Below, piece after piece: positions 1 through 9,908 of a DNA stretch of 64,000 nt. The position numbers were made by a program, and so were the translations under genes. How positions within the stretch are numbered: the stretch's first letter is position 1; the number at the start of each line of letters is the position of its first letter. The stretch lies in NCBI GenBank assembly GCA_029204225.1, contig CM055097.1, forward strand, positions 47,118,617-47,182,616, in the 5' to 3' direction. This stretch comes from Diphasiastrum complanatum. Lineage: Eukaryota; Streptophyta; Lycopodiopsida; Lycopodiales; Lycopodiaceae. The notes beneath the pieces are model-generated. The model was given only the letters and a program-made list of their open reading frames with translations. It did no database searches and was not told where the DNA came from.

Positions 1-270
1 GAATATATGTAACAAGTTACCAACACATGTCATAAGGTAAAGACTTCCCCTTCATTTGACCTATTACAACAAAAATTTCTACACAATTTTCATCCGAGTT
101 ACTAGAATAGCAAAATTCTCTACTGCAACTTGCTTTGATCCAATGGACCCCTCAAACTTCTCTTTTGCACTCATCACAATTGTTACAGCTTTTACTCCCT
201 ATCCCGGTTATTCACAAACCTATGCCCAAATGTACTCTTTGAAAAATACGAAAATGGCTAAGTCATCGGC
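1..270. other. No gene recognised
   Basis: AT-rich sequence with only short chance reading frames. I see no recognisable domain, repeat or RNA gene here. Confidence 0.4.
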
Positions 271-912
271 CTATGGTGACCTCATAGAACCCACGGTTCC
301 CAAAACCGTGGGTCCTGGGAACCGTGGAAGGAACCGTACCACAGTTCCTTGAACTATGGTACGGTTCATCTAAATAATTAATTAATTGATTTATTTATTT
401 ACCCCCCCCAAAACCCCTCAATGCTCGTTTTTTGTCCCTCATCTTAGGTGATTGCTCTTTCCAGGGTTGTTGCCCGATTTCAGAAATGCTGTTACGAATT
501 GAATTTTTGTTGCAGATGATCACAGACAGTAAGTGAAGCAGCTATGACCCACTTAAAATATAAAATAAGCTCAATGTTCTTAAATCCATGGGGATCGCCC
601 CTGAAGCAGCAGTCTAGATTGCAGTCAGGATTCACATGCTAAATGAAGAATGAAACTTCTAAAATGGCAACATAACGGCTTGGAGGATGTTAATCGCCGA
701 CTAAGCCTGCCTTCCTGAACATCCAATTTACTATCCTTTCCTTTGGATTTTGAAGTGATGTTAAGCTGGCTGGCTGAGAAAGAACGTAAAAGCATGTCTT
801 AAATAAAAAACTAATTAATTAATTAATAACTACACGGTTCACCACGGTTCTGGGCAAAAAAAATTGAGAACCGTGGTGAACCGCCCACGGTTCATTAATT
901 CTATGGGTGACC
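271..912. mobile_element. Possible non-autonomous DNA transposon with ACCGTGG-rich ends
   Basis: Both ends carry clusters of CCACGGTTC and its complement GAACCGTGG (about 290-367 and 833-893), each able to fold on itself. Just inside each cluster is an AATTAATTAATT tract (about 376-387 and 812-826). The outer edges carry near-identical direct repeats, CTATGGTGACC at 271-281 and CTATGGGTGACC at 901-912, which could be a target duplication. The middle encodes no transposase. Subterminal repeats of this kind are typical of hAT- or Mutator-like elements; that family assignment is inference. Confidence 0.35.
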
Positions 913-1189
913 TTTGTAAAAGAAATGTAGAAAAAACTGTTATTAGTTATTGAGCCTCTAAGTCGCATGTTGAGCGTTGGTGTAGGGTATTGGGTCATTA
1001 ATCGGGAGTAGCTGGAATGACCTCCTAAAAAGGAGAGCTGACTAGTCAGAGAAATTAGGATAGGAGTTAGGAGAAGTTAGAACTTAGGTGTTTAGTAGTA
1101 CTAGCCACTACTATTAGGTGAATGAAGGAGAGAGGCTAGAGCTAGGAGTTAGGAGAGTCTTGGAGAGAGAATAGGAGGAGGTGTGTGCG
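913..1189. other. Unassigned repeat-like DNA abutting a broken copia element
   Basis: Rich in TTAGGAG and GAGAG motifs. It does not match the copia LTR at 3956-5056, so it is not that element's missing 3' LTR. It may be part of another LTR, but neither terminus could be defined. Confidence 0.3.
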
Positions 1190-2812
1190 AAATTGTGAAA
1201 ACCCGGAGGTAGATTTTCTGGTGGAGACTATTCCTCCCCAATCTGAGTCGGAGTAGCCTCGCAGGACGAGTGGGTCGATAGCATTTCCATCATAACACAA
1301 AATGTGATCTAAACTTCCCTGAATATATTTTATCACTCTCTTTAATGCTTTCCAATGAGAGATCCTAAGATTAGACATGAATTGACTTAACGTATGCTAA
1401 ATTTGGTCTAGTACATAGCATTGCATACATCAAAGATCCGATTAGTGAATGATAAGGGTACTTCGCTAAGTCAAGTACTTCATTATCGGTCTCAACACAA
1501 GAAGGTTTAGTCAATACAATACTTGGATCCATTGGTGTATCAATTGGTTTGCAATCAGACATATGAAATTTTTCTAAAATGCCTTATTTAGATACGTCTG
1601 CTGGCTAAGATAGATCTTCTTCTGAAGTCTATTTCTAGTAATGTGAATTCCTAACAAAAAATGGACAGCGTCTAGATCAGTCATGTCAAATTTCTTTGAT
1701 AGATCACTCTTAGTAGTGTGCAGTAAGAAAGTATTGTTAAACAAAATAAATGCATCGTCTACGTAAAGAGCTATGTGGAATGAATGGACACCTATATGCT
1801 TGGAATAAACATTACAGTCAGCTGAATTGTTTGCAAAACCCGATTGAATGAGATAAGAGTCGATTCTATCGAACCATGCCCTTGAGGCCTGCTTCAGACC
1901 GTAGATTGCTTTGTGCAGCTTTCATACTTTGTGCTCTTGGCCTTTGACTTCGAATCCTTCCGGTTGAAAGGTATACAGCTCCTGAGAAATGTTGTCTTGA
2001 CATCCATCTGGTGCATTTCGAGGTTTCCGCGGCTGCTAATGCAATCAGAGTCCTGATTGACTGCATCTTGACGACAGAAGATTTCTTGATAATCCACTCC
2101 TTGGACTTGAGTGAATCCTTTAGCCACCAGCCGTGCTTTCCATTTTGCAATGGAACCATCAAAGTTGATCTTCTTCTTGAAGATCCACTTGTTGTCAAAA
2201 ACTCTCTTGTGAGTGGGGAAGTCGGCCAGTGTCCAGGTTTGGTTCGTCAAAAGTGAGTTGTACTCGCTTTCCATAGCTTCTTGCCACTTCACAGCATCCT
2301 TGGAGTTACTTGCTTCGGCTAGGGTCTCTGGTTCTTCTGATGAAGTTCAGAGGTGTATACCTCTCAGGAACTGCTCGAGTCCGTGAGAATCTGCGAACAT
2401 TTGGTTGACCAGAATGCGATGGTGCTTCTTCTTGAATTTGTCCAGATTTGTTGAGCTGGCTTGGTCTGGTCTGGTGACAGGTACTATCGGCTGCTCGGCT
2501 TCTATAGTTGTAGCTGCAGGTTCAGTAGAAGAAACATCATCGTTGGAAGATTCTATGATGCGTAAAATAGGATGAAATGACACATCATCATTTATCGATG
2601 GTTGTTTAAAATCATAATATGTATGTTCTTGGAAGATTACAGAGATATTCGCCGCCACCATCTGTTCGGAGAGCTTTCACTTCTGTAGACGTTTGTGCCT
2701 CAGCCATGGCTTTCAATCTTTTGAAGCATTCAAAGGCTTTTGATTTGTGCTTATTGAACATGACTGTAGACCATCTAGAATAATCATCTATGAAAGTGAA
2801 AATAAATTGCAT
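1142..2812 (-). pseudogene. copia pol remnant: integrase, RT, RNase H start
   Basis: Polyprotein part for integration and reverse transcription in cytoplasmic virus-like particles. In minus order: an integrase piece with GGGEYL (about 2640-2800) that breaks before the domain is complete; a post-integrase linker (2661-2347); the RT amino part with KWIFKKK and [17 protein letters not shown] (2292-2100); a frameshift near 2080; the RT active-site motif LYVDDA at about 1752-1771; then the RNase H segment with SDSDWGG and TRKSTSGF (about 1200-1260), after which unrelated sequence follows. Several frameshifts and stops make it non-functional. Order and motifs are seen; the family is Ty1/copia by established domain order. 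Confidence 0.85.
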
Positions 2813-2863
2813 CTCCTAAGGATGGAGTTGGCATTGGACCACAAAGATCGCTATGTACAAGAT

Positions 2864-3888
2864 CTAATACATGCTTTGCTTTGACAAAATGTGATTTGGG
2901 AAACTTCCTTCTAGAGCGTTTGCCATAGATGCAGGATTCACAGAAGAAAGGTGTTGGGTAGCGCCACTGTCCAGGTACCAACTGTCGTGGTCTTCGTTGC
3001 CATTGTTGTAAGCCATTAACAGGTGTGAATCTTGCTCCTTGAATTCCGCCGCATTAGAGGAATCTGGCTGTTGTTGTTGTTGCTTCTTTGCCTCGTTGTA
3101 GATGTGGATTCGACATTCCTTGATGTTGTGATTAGCTCTCTTGCAATATCTGCAGAAGAGCTTCTTGCGCGATCCACCGCTCTCACCTTGAGTAGGAGGT
3201 TCTGCTGCTATTGCTGCTGCACTTGATTCTTGGCCTTGGAATGGTCTTTCTTCTTGGTAAACAGGGCCACGGACTTGCCTTTGATGGACAGGCCGCTGGT
3301 CTTTCTCCACATTTCTTCTTGAAGAAGATGACCGATCACCTTTTGAAGAGTGAGGTTGGGTAGTGGGGAAATCATCTCCACAAAGTGTTCGTACGACTTT
3401 GGAAGAGAAAAAAGCAACATCATAACGACATCATCATCTTGAATAGCACATCCTACAGCTAATAACTGATCCATTAAAGACTTAAAGTTGTTGATGTGAG
3501 AAGTGATGGCAGTAGAATCAATCATGCTAAGTGTGAAGAACTTCCTTCTAAGGTGTAATCTAGTGGTTACATCTTGAGTCTTGTATAGACTTGATAACAA
3601 ATCCAGTGCTTCCTTAGAGGTTTTGCACGTGGTAGCATGGGATATTTGGGAGTCGGCCAGATTGAGTGTGATACATGTTAAGGCCTTCTGATCTTTGATC
3701 TTCCATGCCTTTGCTTGATCACCGTCTTCTGGTTTCAAGTCAGAACCTTCTACTACATCCCAAAGATCTTTATCTATCAACATCATCTGGAGTTTTAACT
3801 TCCAGATGTAGAAATTAGAACCATTGAACTTTTCAATGATTCTGACCTCGTTGGATGACGACGACGAAGAGTTACCAATATGAGACAT
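2864..3888 (-). pseudogene. copia gag-protease
   Basis: Gag polyprotein followed by an aspartic protease. The ATG at 3888 starts a 226-residue frame with the gag_2/UBN2 pattern of plant copia, including FNGSNFYIWKLKLQ near residue 20 and LHLRRKFFTL near residue 110. A second overlapping frame (3310-2864) has the CX2CX4HX4C zinc knuckle (CRYCKRANHNIKEC) and the protease motif WYLDSGATQH. Just after the protease motif the sequence jumps to the end of the pre-integrase zinc region (CESCIYGKRSRRKF), so most of the pre-integrase domain is deleted. The two gag frames are joined only by a frameshift. Confidence 0.85.
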
Positions 3889-3940
3889 GTCAACAGTAAT
3901 ACAAATAGAACAAACTTAATCTCTCGGTTTATTGAGCTAT

Positions 3941-3952
3941 GCTCTGATACCA
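3941..3952 (-). promoter_or_regulatory. Primer-binding site (initiator-Met tRNA)
   Basis: The minus strand reads TGGTATCAGAGC, the classic plant retrotransposon sequence complementary to the 3' end of initiator tRNA-Met. It lies 3 bases inside the LTR end and fixes the orientation of copia-1. Confidence 0.9.
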
Positions 3953-3955
3953 ATC

Positions 3956-5056
3956 TGATAGGGCGATAGAACGTGAACAGAGAAGAGAGAAGGAAATACT
4001 TGCGGAACGACACTCCCGTTATTATGGGTTGCTATGTGCAAAAACAATCTGAAAGAATGTAAATGCTAAATTATAATCACATCTCAATCGCTCTGCCCAA
4101 CAGGATCTTAAGAAAACCATTCATACTCAAAAACAAATGGATGAGTACAGTCCACCGAAGAGATTAGAAATTGTGTGAGGTATTATTGGAAATCAGATTC
4201 AATAAGAGGTTCAGTTCTAAAGACTTAGATTGATTGTGTGATGTAAAACGCAAGTTCCTCAGGCGTCAAAGACAGCCATCGTCTTCATCAAAAACTGGGA
4301 AGTCGTAGACATCCGTGTTCTTATCAGAGTGAGTAGACGAGCATGATCAAATAGGAGCAAAGTGCATTCAAATCACAATAAGCATTCATCTACGTTATAC
4401 ACGGATAGAAAAGCGTGTTGCTGCTATATTTCACACTTCGGTTGATGAACGAAGTTGTTGAAGAAGTCGGAGACTTCGAAGACTTCAGACACTTCGGTTG
4501 ATGGAAGAAGTTGGACACTTCGGTTGATGGAAGAAGTTGGAGACTTCGGTTGATGGAAGAAGTCGGACACTTTGGTTGATGAACGAAGTTGGACACTTCG
4601 GTTGATGAGCGAAGTTGTCGAAGAAGTCGGAGACTTCGGTAACTTCGATGTCGAGTGACTTGATTGTTGAAGGAGTTAAGGAAGTCGGAGACTTCGGTGT
4701 CGAATGACTTGATTTGTTGAAGAAGTCGAGGAAGTCGGAGACTTCGGTGTCGAATGACTTGATTTGTTGAAGAAGTCGAGGAAGTCGGAGACTTTGGTGT
4801 CGAATGACTTGATTTGTTGAAGAAGTCGAGGGTGATCATCGATGTTCTTCATGATGCTTTGACATTCGAATGTAGAATTAGACGGGAATGGATACCCTTT
4901 GATGTAGATCAACCGGAAAGTCGATGAAGTCGATTTTTAAATAGTTTGGCTGATTCGATTCGGTTATGTGTAGAAATTGCAGGTTGTCAAACTGCTTGCA
5001 AAAACCCGTGTAATTTACCAGGTATTATTCAAGGAGACACTGTGGACTTTCCAACA
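3956..5056 (-). repeat. 5' LTR of copia-1
   Basis: On the minus strand it begins TGTTGGAAAGTCC and ends CGCCCTATCA, followed by 3 bases and the primer-binding site. It is about 1.1 kb, long for copia, partly because it contains a tandem array (4430-4830). A TATA-like TATTTAAAAA lies near 4933-4945 on the minus strand. No matching 3' LTR occurs in the window. Confidence 0.8.
4430..4830. repeat. Tandem repeats inside the copia-1 LTR
   Basis: Three nearly perfect 50-bp units at 4681-4730, 4731-4780 and 4781-4830, preceded by shorter irregular copies of the ACTTCGGTTGATG / GAAGTCGGAGACTTCGG motif from about 4430. The motif contains a small inverted repeat (GAAGTC / GACTTC). Confidence 0.9.
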
Positions 5057-5093
5057 TATCCTAGTTAGTAGTAACTAGTTAGTATTGACAAAC

Positions 5094-5778
5094 TCACTGC
5101 TTAGTAGCATCATATAACTTGGCAAACTTAATTGCCTCACCAACAGTCTTTGGCTTATTCCTTCGAACTTCTACCTGATAGTCCTTGGGCAAGCCTAAAA
5201 TGAGTTTCAATAACTGAAATTTGGATGGATATCCACCCCCAAGAGGAGTAAGGGCATCCGTAAAATCTTGGACATAATCCTCAATACCCTTTCTTCCCTT
5301 GAAACTTTCTGTAAAATTCAAATTCATCCAAAATAGGCAAGAAAGTTTCATGGAAGACATTACATAATTCATCCCGAGTCTTGGGGACATTAGGTTTAAC
5401 CTTTAAGTCGTCCCACCAAGTAAGGGCTTTACCTTCCAGATACATAGTTGAAAAGACTATGCGGTCTGCTTCAGGTGTGTTATTCATCCGAAAGAACTGA
5501 GTCCACTTATTGAGCCAAGACTGTATTGTCTCAGGTAGTCGTTCCTTCCTGTCACCTTTGAAAGCACCACTTGCCGAACCTAATACAGGTTCATCATGCC
5601 AGCTTCCAAACTTTTTGGCCTCAAGCTGGGCGTTCTGAGCCTGAGTCAACCGAATTTGGTGATGCAAAGCTTCCGATTGCAGGGTACTAGCATCCATAAC
5701 TGTAGGAGTAGTCGGAGCCGGATCACTAGAACTTGAAGGAGTTGTAGTGTCCATCGGATTCCCTCCTGAAGATGCCAT
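5094..5778 (-). pseudogene. Ty3/gypsy gag fragment
   Basis: Two overlapping minus frames (5778-5281 and 5390-5094) give a retrotrans_gag domain: a Ser/Thr/Pro-rich start at the ATG at 5778, then IQSWLNKWTQFF, ALTWWDD and VFHETFLPI, and after a frameshift YVQDFTDAL and LILGLPKDYQVEVRR. This is the capsid-like domain of Ty3/gypsy elements. It ends at a stop just before the copia-1 LTR, and no zinc knuckle or pol follows. It is therefore a gag fragment truncated by the copia-1 insertion. Confidence 0.8.
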
Positions 5779-6458
5779 CCTTAATAAAGTAGAAAAAAGT
5801 AAGCCGTTAGAAACAATTCCTCTTCAAAGGCTCTACTTTATCTTCTAATCCTTTAGGATTTACGTCCTTTTCAAAGGATTCTTATGCAAAAGCAATTTGC
5901 ATGTCAACAAAGATAATTTAGGAGGAACAAATTTCGCCAAATTTGATCTTCTAAATTTCATGCATGCAGCCACATACTTAAAATTAACATGCAACCTACA
6001 TGCACTCCACATGCAACCACATGCAAATTCTATTTCAAAAGATAGTTTAAGGCAGCACCAAAAAATGAACATTTTCAGGTTTAAGAATCCTGAAATTAAC
6101 CAACACAAAATCAGCAAAATGAATTAGCTTGGGATCGTTGCTATCCCAGCTGTCTTCATGCTATCTGGATCAAAATTGATGGCCGCCTTCTTCCGTGGAA
6201 CCAACGTTTGGACTGCAGGTCATTAGGGAGACAATCGGCCCATTGGAATCAGCCTTCCCAACAACCGATCAGCCTCATTTGAGCAGGATCGTCCCTCCAA
6301 TTGATGGATCAACCAATCCAGGAGCTAATCGGCCTCTCTGGGAATGGATAGGCCAGTTTCCAGCAGCCAATAATCGTTCTAGAATACCTGCATCCTGCAT
6401 TAACCACACACCAAGAAATGAAGCAAAGAAATAAGCTGGAAAACCAACGATCTACCTC
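5779..6458 (-). other. Leader of the gypsy fragment
   Basis: About 680 bases between the primer-binding site and the gag ATG. Short reading frames here have no recognisable domain. Confidence 0.5.
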
Positions 6459-6470
6459 GCTCTGATATCA
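6459..6470 (-). promoter_or_regulatory. Primer-binding site of the gypsy fragment
   Basis: The minus strand reads TGATATCAGAGC, one mismatch from the initiator-Met primer site TGGTATCAGAGC. It lies upstream of the gag ATG in the same orientation. Confidence 0.75.
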
Positions 6471-6800
6471 CTTTTAGGATCCAATCTAGGATCGTTAGTT
6501 TACAGCAAACACTAGGAATCCTCTTCTTTGTTTCCACCCAACCATAGCCACTAAAGATAGTAGCTCCCCCGAGCAGCCACAAGAATAATGGAGTTTTCCT
6601 TCGCCTAGCTTCTCCAAATTCACCTCCTACTAGCGTCCCATACCACCAGCATGAGGGGGAAGAAGAGAGAGCTCTCCTCACCAATCTAGCCAAGAGCAAA
6701 ATGATGCTCTCTCCACGCCCTCCTAGCCTTCATATAGAGAGGAGAGGTTCCTAACAATGGAAATCTTGACTACAATGTTCCCCTCCACTTATAAAATCAG
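6471..6800 (-). repeat. Partial 5' LTR of the gypsy fragment
   Basis: Lies immediately upstream (minus strand) of the primer-binding site and contains a good TATA box (CTCTATATGAAGG, 6728-6740) about 260 bases before it, as expected for a U3/R region. I could not define the upstream terminus; the LTR may extend further towards 7180. Confidence 0.5.
6731..6738 (-). promoter_or_regulatory. LTR TATA box
   Basis: TCTATATG on the minus strand in a CT-rich setting, at the expected distance upstream of the primer-binding site. Confidence 0.5.
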
Positions 6801-6892
6801 CTGACCGGACTTAGAGTAGAGTTCTCAGACAAAAGCCTTTCCAACCCTAAAAATCCACCACTTCAACACTCTTTAGATGGTCAGGCAGTCCA

Positions 6893-7158
6893 TAAAATGT
6901 CATGAAGCTCAGCTAATGACCTTGTGCTAGCTCCTCAAACACTGGAAAGCTTTTTAGTCTTAAGCTTCTACGAAATGATAATAATTATCTCTCTCGAAAG
7001 GATAGAAGGCAATACTTGGAAAAAATCCACAACACAAACATCCTTGTGATAGTCATGAAGCTGAGCTACTGGTCTTACACTAGCTCGTCAACATTGATAA
7101 GCTTTCCAGTCTTAAGCTCCTTGCAAATGATGATTACTAATAACCATCTTTTTCGATA
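6893..7158. repeat. Diverged direct duplication, period about 159 bp
   Basis: GTCATGAAGCT(C/G)AGCTA starts both copies (about 6893 and 7052), and the similarity runs about 105 bases each, through an AGTCTTAAGCT block to a TCTCGAAAGG / TTTCGATAGC end. Copies differ at many sites, so the duplication is old. Confidence 0.7.
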
Positions 7159-7283
7159 GCGGTGACTCTTAAGAGAGTCTCTAGCACATCTTTCTACAAA
7201 CTTCTATTTAGGCAATGGCACCATCATTATGTAAGTTCAAAAGAGAAAAGAAACTTGTATCACACTATGAAGAGCTTCAAAAC

Positions 7284-9908
7284 TTATGAAAGTACCTTGA
7301 ATATTGAGCTAAATGTTGATTCATGCACATCCTTGACTTCTCTCTCTGTCCTCCTCAATTGTTGCAGTTGCTTTGATATGTCTTGCAGCATTTGCATCTC
7401 ATCATTCCCTTTTTTCAATGAGAGAATGGTTTGTTTTAAACACTCCCGATCTTCCTCAAGTGCTTGCAATCTTACAGTTAGCTGCTTAACTTTATCCTCG
7501 CTGGAAGTATCTCCTGTTAACATGGACGATTCAACATCATCATGATTCGAAACTGCAACTGACGAATCAGAGGACAGGTGAGAAGAGTGGTCATCAGGAT
7601 CGTCCAGAGCTATAACATCTGCATGTGATCTCGAACTTTCTCTCTGAGACAAAGATATCATCTGTCTCCTCTTTCCTATTAGCCCATGTTTTCTCCTTGA
7701 TCTTTGATTATCGACATCAATGCTTCCAAATATTGGCTCTGGCTTTCCAAATCTCTCTCTTACACTCAAATCCGCAAGTCCAGTACCACAACTACTGGTT
7801 TCGGAATGCTCCAACTGTGCTAGATTTTCCATCCTCCCTCTGCTAAAGAACTCAGCATCTAGAGGAGATGCTTTTGGAGACTGGCCAACGGGAGCACTAT
7901 TATTCCACATGCTTCCATACCTTTCCAAAAACTCCAACTCATTTTGCTCTAAGTCATGTCCCTTTCTTCTGAGATGAGTTATGGACGAATCTTGGTAGTG
8001 ATCATGTTGTACCTCATATACATCATGAACAGAGGCTGAACAGCCATCTTCCCAGTCCAGAGAACCCTTCTCTTTATCTTCCGTTCTTACTCTCTCTAAA
8101 TCATAATCTTTTGTATCCCTATTCTTCTCTACAGAGCCCGTAAAAGCCCTCAAAACCTGCTCCATACTTTCTGGCTGCACACTTCTTAAAAAGGTTTTGG
8201 AGGCCTTGTTGCCCCATCCAAAATCATTCTGCTGAGGTGAGTCTGATGGTGCTGCTCCCTCAACAGCTTCGGCTGTCAACAAACTCCACATTGTGGGTGA
8301 TGCTCCGTCAGTCCACGTCTGCAGTCTTATCTGATTTTCATCTTTGAACGCACCTTTTGAAATTAGCTCCTGCACAGGAATTCCAGAGTCGAGTGCATCA
8401 GCTCCCGATTGAAAAGAAGACATTTGCTGAGCTTCATTCTGTTTACCCTCACCTTGAAAAGGAAATACACAATGCGACGAAGAATTTTTCGTAAAAGGAG
8501 AATATTCATATGTTCTTCCTTTCAGTCTGTCTGCCGTGCCCCTAACTTCACTTGTACTCCCTTCTTCTTGCACTTCTTGAAGAGCAATGTCACCAGACTC
8601 TTTACTTCCGCAGGCAGCGGAATTGAATGAATCGATCAATTTCTTTCCTGAGCTTCTACCTGCAAGATTAGCACTTGATCTTTGTGTCTTCCCAAATCCT
8701 CCCATCCTCTCAGTGCTAAAATCTCCCAAATCCTTCAAAAGGTCATTGTAACTGTCGTTGCTTGATAAAGGTCGAGTACTAAGAGGCTCCACAGTCATGG
8801 AAGGAAGGGTGTGGTTCACAGGAGTGTTGGCCTTCTGAAAAGCATAAGGAATGAGACTCATTGAGGAATCCAAAGTTTCAAAGTCTATATCCTTGCCTTC
8901 CAGCAAAAGCATCTCTCTTTCTCTCCCACTTGCAGACTGACCACATATGTTCCCATTTTCCCTGCCCCAACTCCTTGCTCTGTCACTGACAAACCTTTCC
9001 TGGTAAAACTGCACCTCTTTTTCCAGGAAGAATTTCTCCTCTTCCTTTCTTAGCAGAATCTCCTTTAACAGGGAGATTGCTTCTTGATCATAAAGCGCCT
9101 TCTCCTCCACCATTCGCTGATACTGGCGGGCTTCCATCTCAACTGCTGCCTTCTCTTTCTGTAGACGCGAGATCACCGCCATAGTCTCCATGGCAGCAAT
9201 AGCTGCAGCGTTCCTCTCTTCCTCCAGCTCATCATATAATGCATTAATAGCCTCATGCTCTGCCTCTAAAGCCTCCGTCAATTTTTTCACTTCATCCTGC
9301 TTTTCTGAAAATTCCCTTCTGTCCTCTTTTCCATTGGATTCTTCCTGGTGACATTTTTCTTCGCCATTAACCCCATGTACGTGACATTCTAAAGATGGAG
9401 GGGCATTGAGACGAGCTGGAACTGTGCCATTTTCTCTGCCTTTCAAAGTCTGACATTTTTCAGCTTCTTGTCCTCCAGCACAATCTCTCATATCACTTAC
9501 TTGTGTAAGGAGCATTGCATTAGTTAAAACTAGCTCAGCTTCCTCTTTTTTTGAGACTTGCGCAATCTTTCTCTTTACCGAACGCTTCCAAGATGAGCCC
9601 ACTGTCATAGACCGATAGCAATACAAACAACAAGAATGCAAATAGCAACTGTTTCCTCTATAAACTTGATCAGAATCCTGAACAGTGGAGGCAATTATCC
9701 CACTCTTTAGGTTGAAAATGCGACTCTGGTCTATCTTGCCCAAGTCACCTTGAAACTGGGTATCGCCATCTTTGCCTTGAAGAAACCTATTCGTCAAATA
9801 AAGGCTCTCAGCTTCAGGGAAAGTATTTTGCAATCTCTTTTCATCCTTCCATGTGCTAATTGAACAAGAACAGTAGGATGTGAAACAATCTTCACAAACG
9901 CTGTTCAT
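7284..9908 (-). CDS. Myosin-binding (MyoB-like) protein with GTD-binding/zein-binding domain
   Basis: The reading frame is intact over about 870 codons, which marks it as a real host gene. Numbering from the GTG at 9920, which is 4 codons before the first ATG (9908): a Cys cluster (MNSVCEDCFTSYCSCS), then residues about 205-310 match the GTD-binding/DUF593 coiled coil (EVKKLTEALEAEHEAINALY; RKEEEKFFLEKEVQFYQERF). A long Ser/Glu-rich linker follows, then a second coiled coil near the end (RLQALEEDRECLKQTILSLK). Plant MyoB proteins use the GTD-binding coiled coil to bind class XI myosin tails and act as organelle or vesicle adaptors. Canonical members begin with a membrane segment, which is missing here; it may be on an unidentified upstream exon. 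At the 3' end a splice donor (CAAG|GTACTT, 7295) precedes the in-frame stop, so a further exon probably existed downstream, where transposons now lie. Function is inferred from the domain. Confidence 0.82.
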   Translation of the reverse strand: MNSVCEDCFTSYCSCSISTWKDEKRLQNTFPEAESLYLTNRFLQGKDGDTQFQGDLGKIDQSRIFNLKSGIIASTVQDSDQVYRGNSCYLHSCCLYCYRSMTVGSSWKRSVKRKIAQVSKKEEAELVLTNAMLLTQVSDMRDCAGGQEAEKCQTLKGRENGTVPARLNAPPSLECHVHGVNGEEKCHQEESNGKEDRREFSEKQDEVKKLTEALEAEHEAINALYDELEEERNAAAIAAMETMAVISRLQKEKAAVEMEARQYQRMVEEKALYDQEAISLLKEILLRKEEEKFFLEKEVQFYQERFVSDRARSWGRENGNICGQSASGREREMLLLEGKDIDFETLDSSMSLIPYAFQKANTPVNHTLPSMTVEPLSTRPLSSNDSYNDLLKDLGDFSTERMGGFGKTQRSSANLAGRSSGKKLIDSFNSAACGSKESGDIALQEVQEEGSTSEVRGTADRLKGRTYEYSPFTKNSSSHCVFPFQGEGKQNEAQQMSSFQSGADALDSGIPVQELISKGAFKDENQIRLQTWTDGASPTMWSLLTAEAVEGAAPSDSPQQNDFGWGNKASKTFLRSVQPESMEQVLRAFTGSVEKNRDTKDYDLERVRTEDKEKGSLDWEDGCSASVHDVYEVQHDHYQDSSITHLRRKGHDLEQNELEFLERYGSMWNNSAPVGQSPKASPLDAEFFSRGRMENLAQLEHSETSSCGTGLADLSVRERFGKPEPIFGSIDVDNQRSRRKHGLIGKRRQMISLSQRESSRSHADVIALDDPDDHSSHLSSDSSVAVSNHDDVESSMLTGDTSSEDKVKQLTVRLQALEEDRECLKQTILSLKKGNDEMQMLQDISKQLQQLRRTEREVKDVHESTFSSIFKVLS

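Larger units (their letters stand above)
1190..5056 (-). mobile_element. Ty1/copia retrotransposon, 3'-truncated (copia-1)
   Basis: Read on the minus strand the order is 5' LTR (5056-3956), primer-binding site (3952-3941), gag (3888), zinc knuckle, protease, partial integrase, reverse transcriptase and the start of RNase H. This is the copia order, with integrase before RT. Coding similarity stops near 1195, inside RNase H, so the rest of RNase H and the 3' LTR are gone. The 5' LTR ends against gypsy gag sequence near 5057-5094, so copia-1 apparently inserted into the older gypsy element. Confidence 0.85.

Noticed and set aside
913-1189. 3' LTR of copia-1
   Set aside because: Sequence does not match the 5' LTR at 3956-5056; the element breaks inside RNase H.
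4390-4912. Ser/Thr-rich minus-strand frames of 149 and 78 codons
   Set aside because: They are translations of the LTR tandem array.
7162-7977. Plus-strand frames opposite the MyoB-like coding region
   Set aside because: Shadows of the intact minus-strand gene; no domain of their own.
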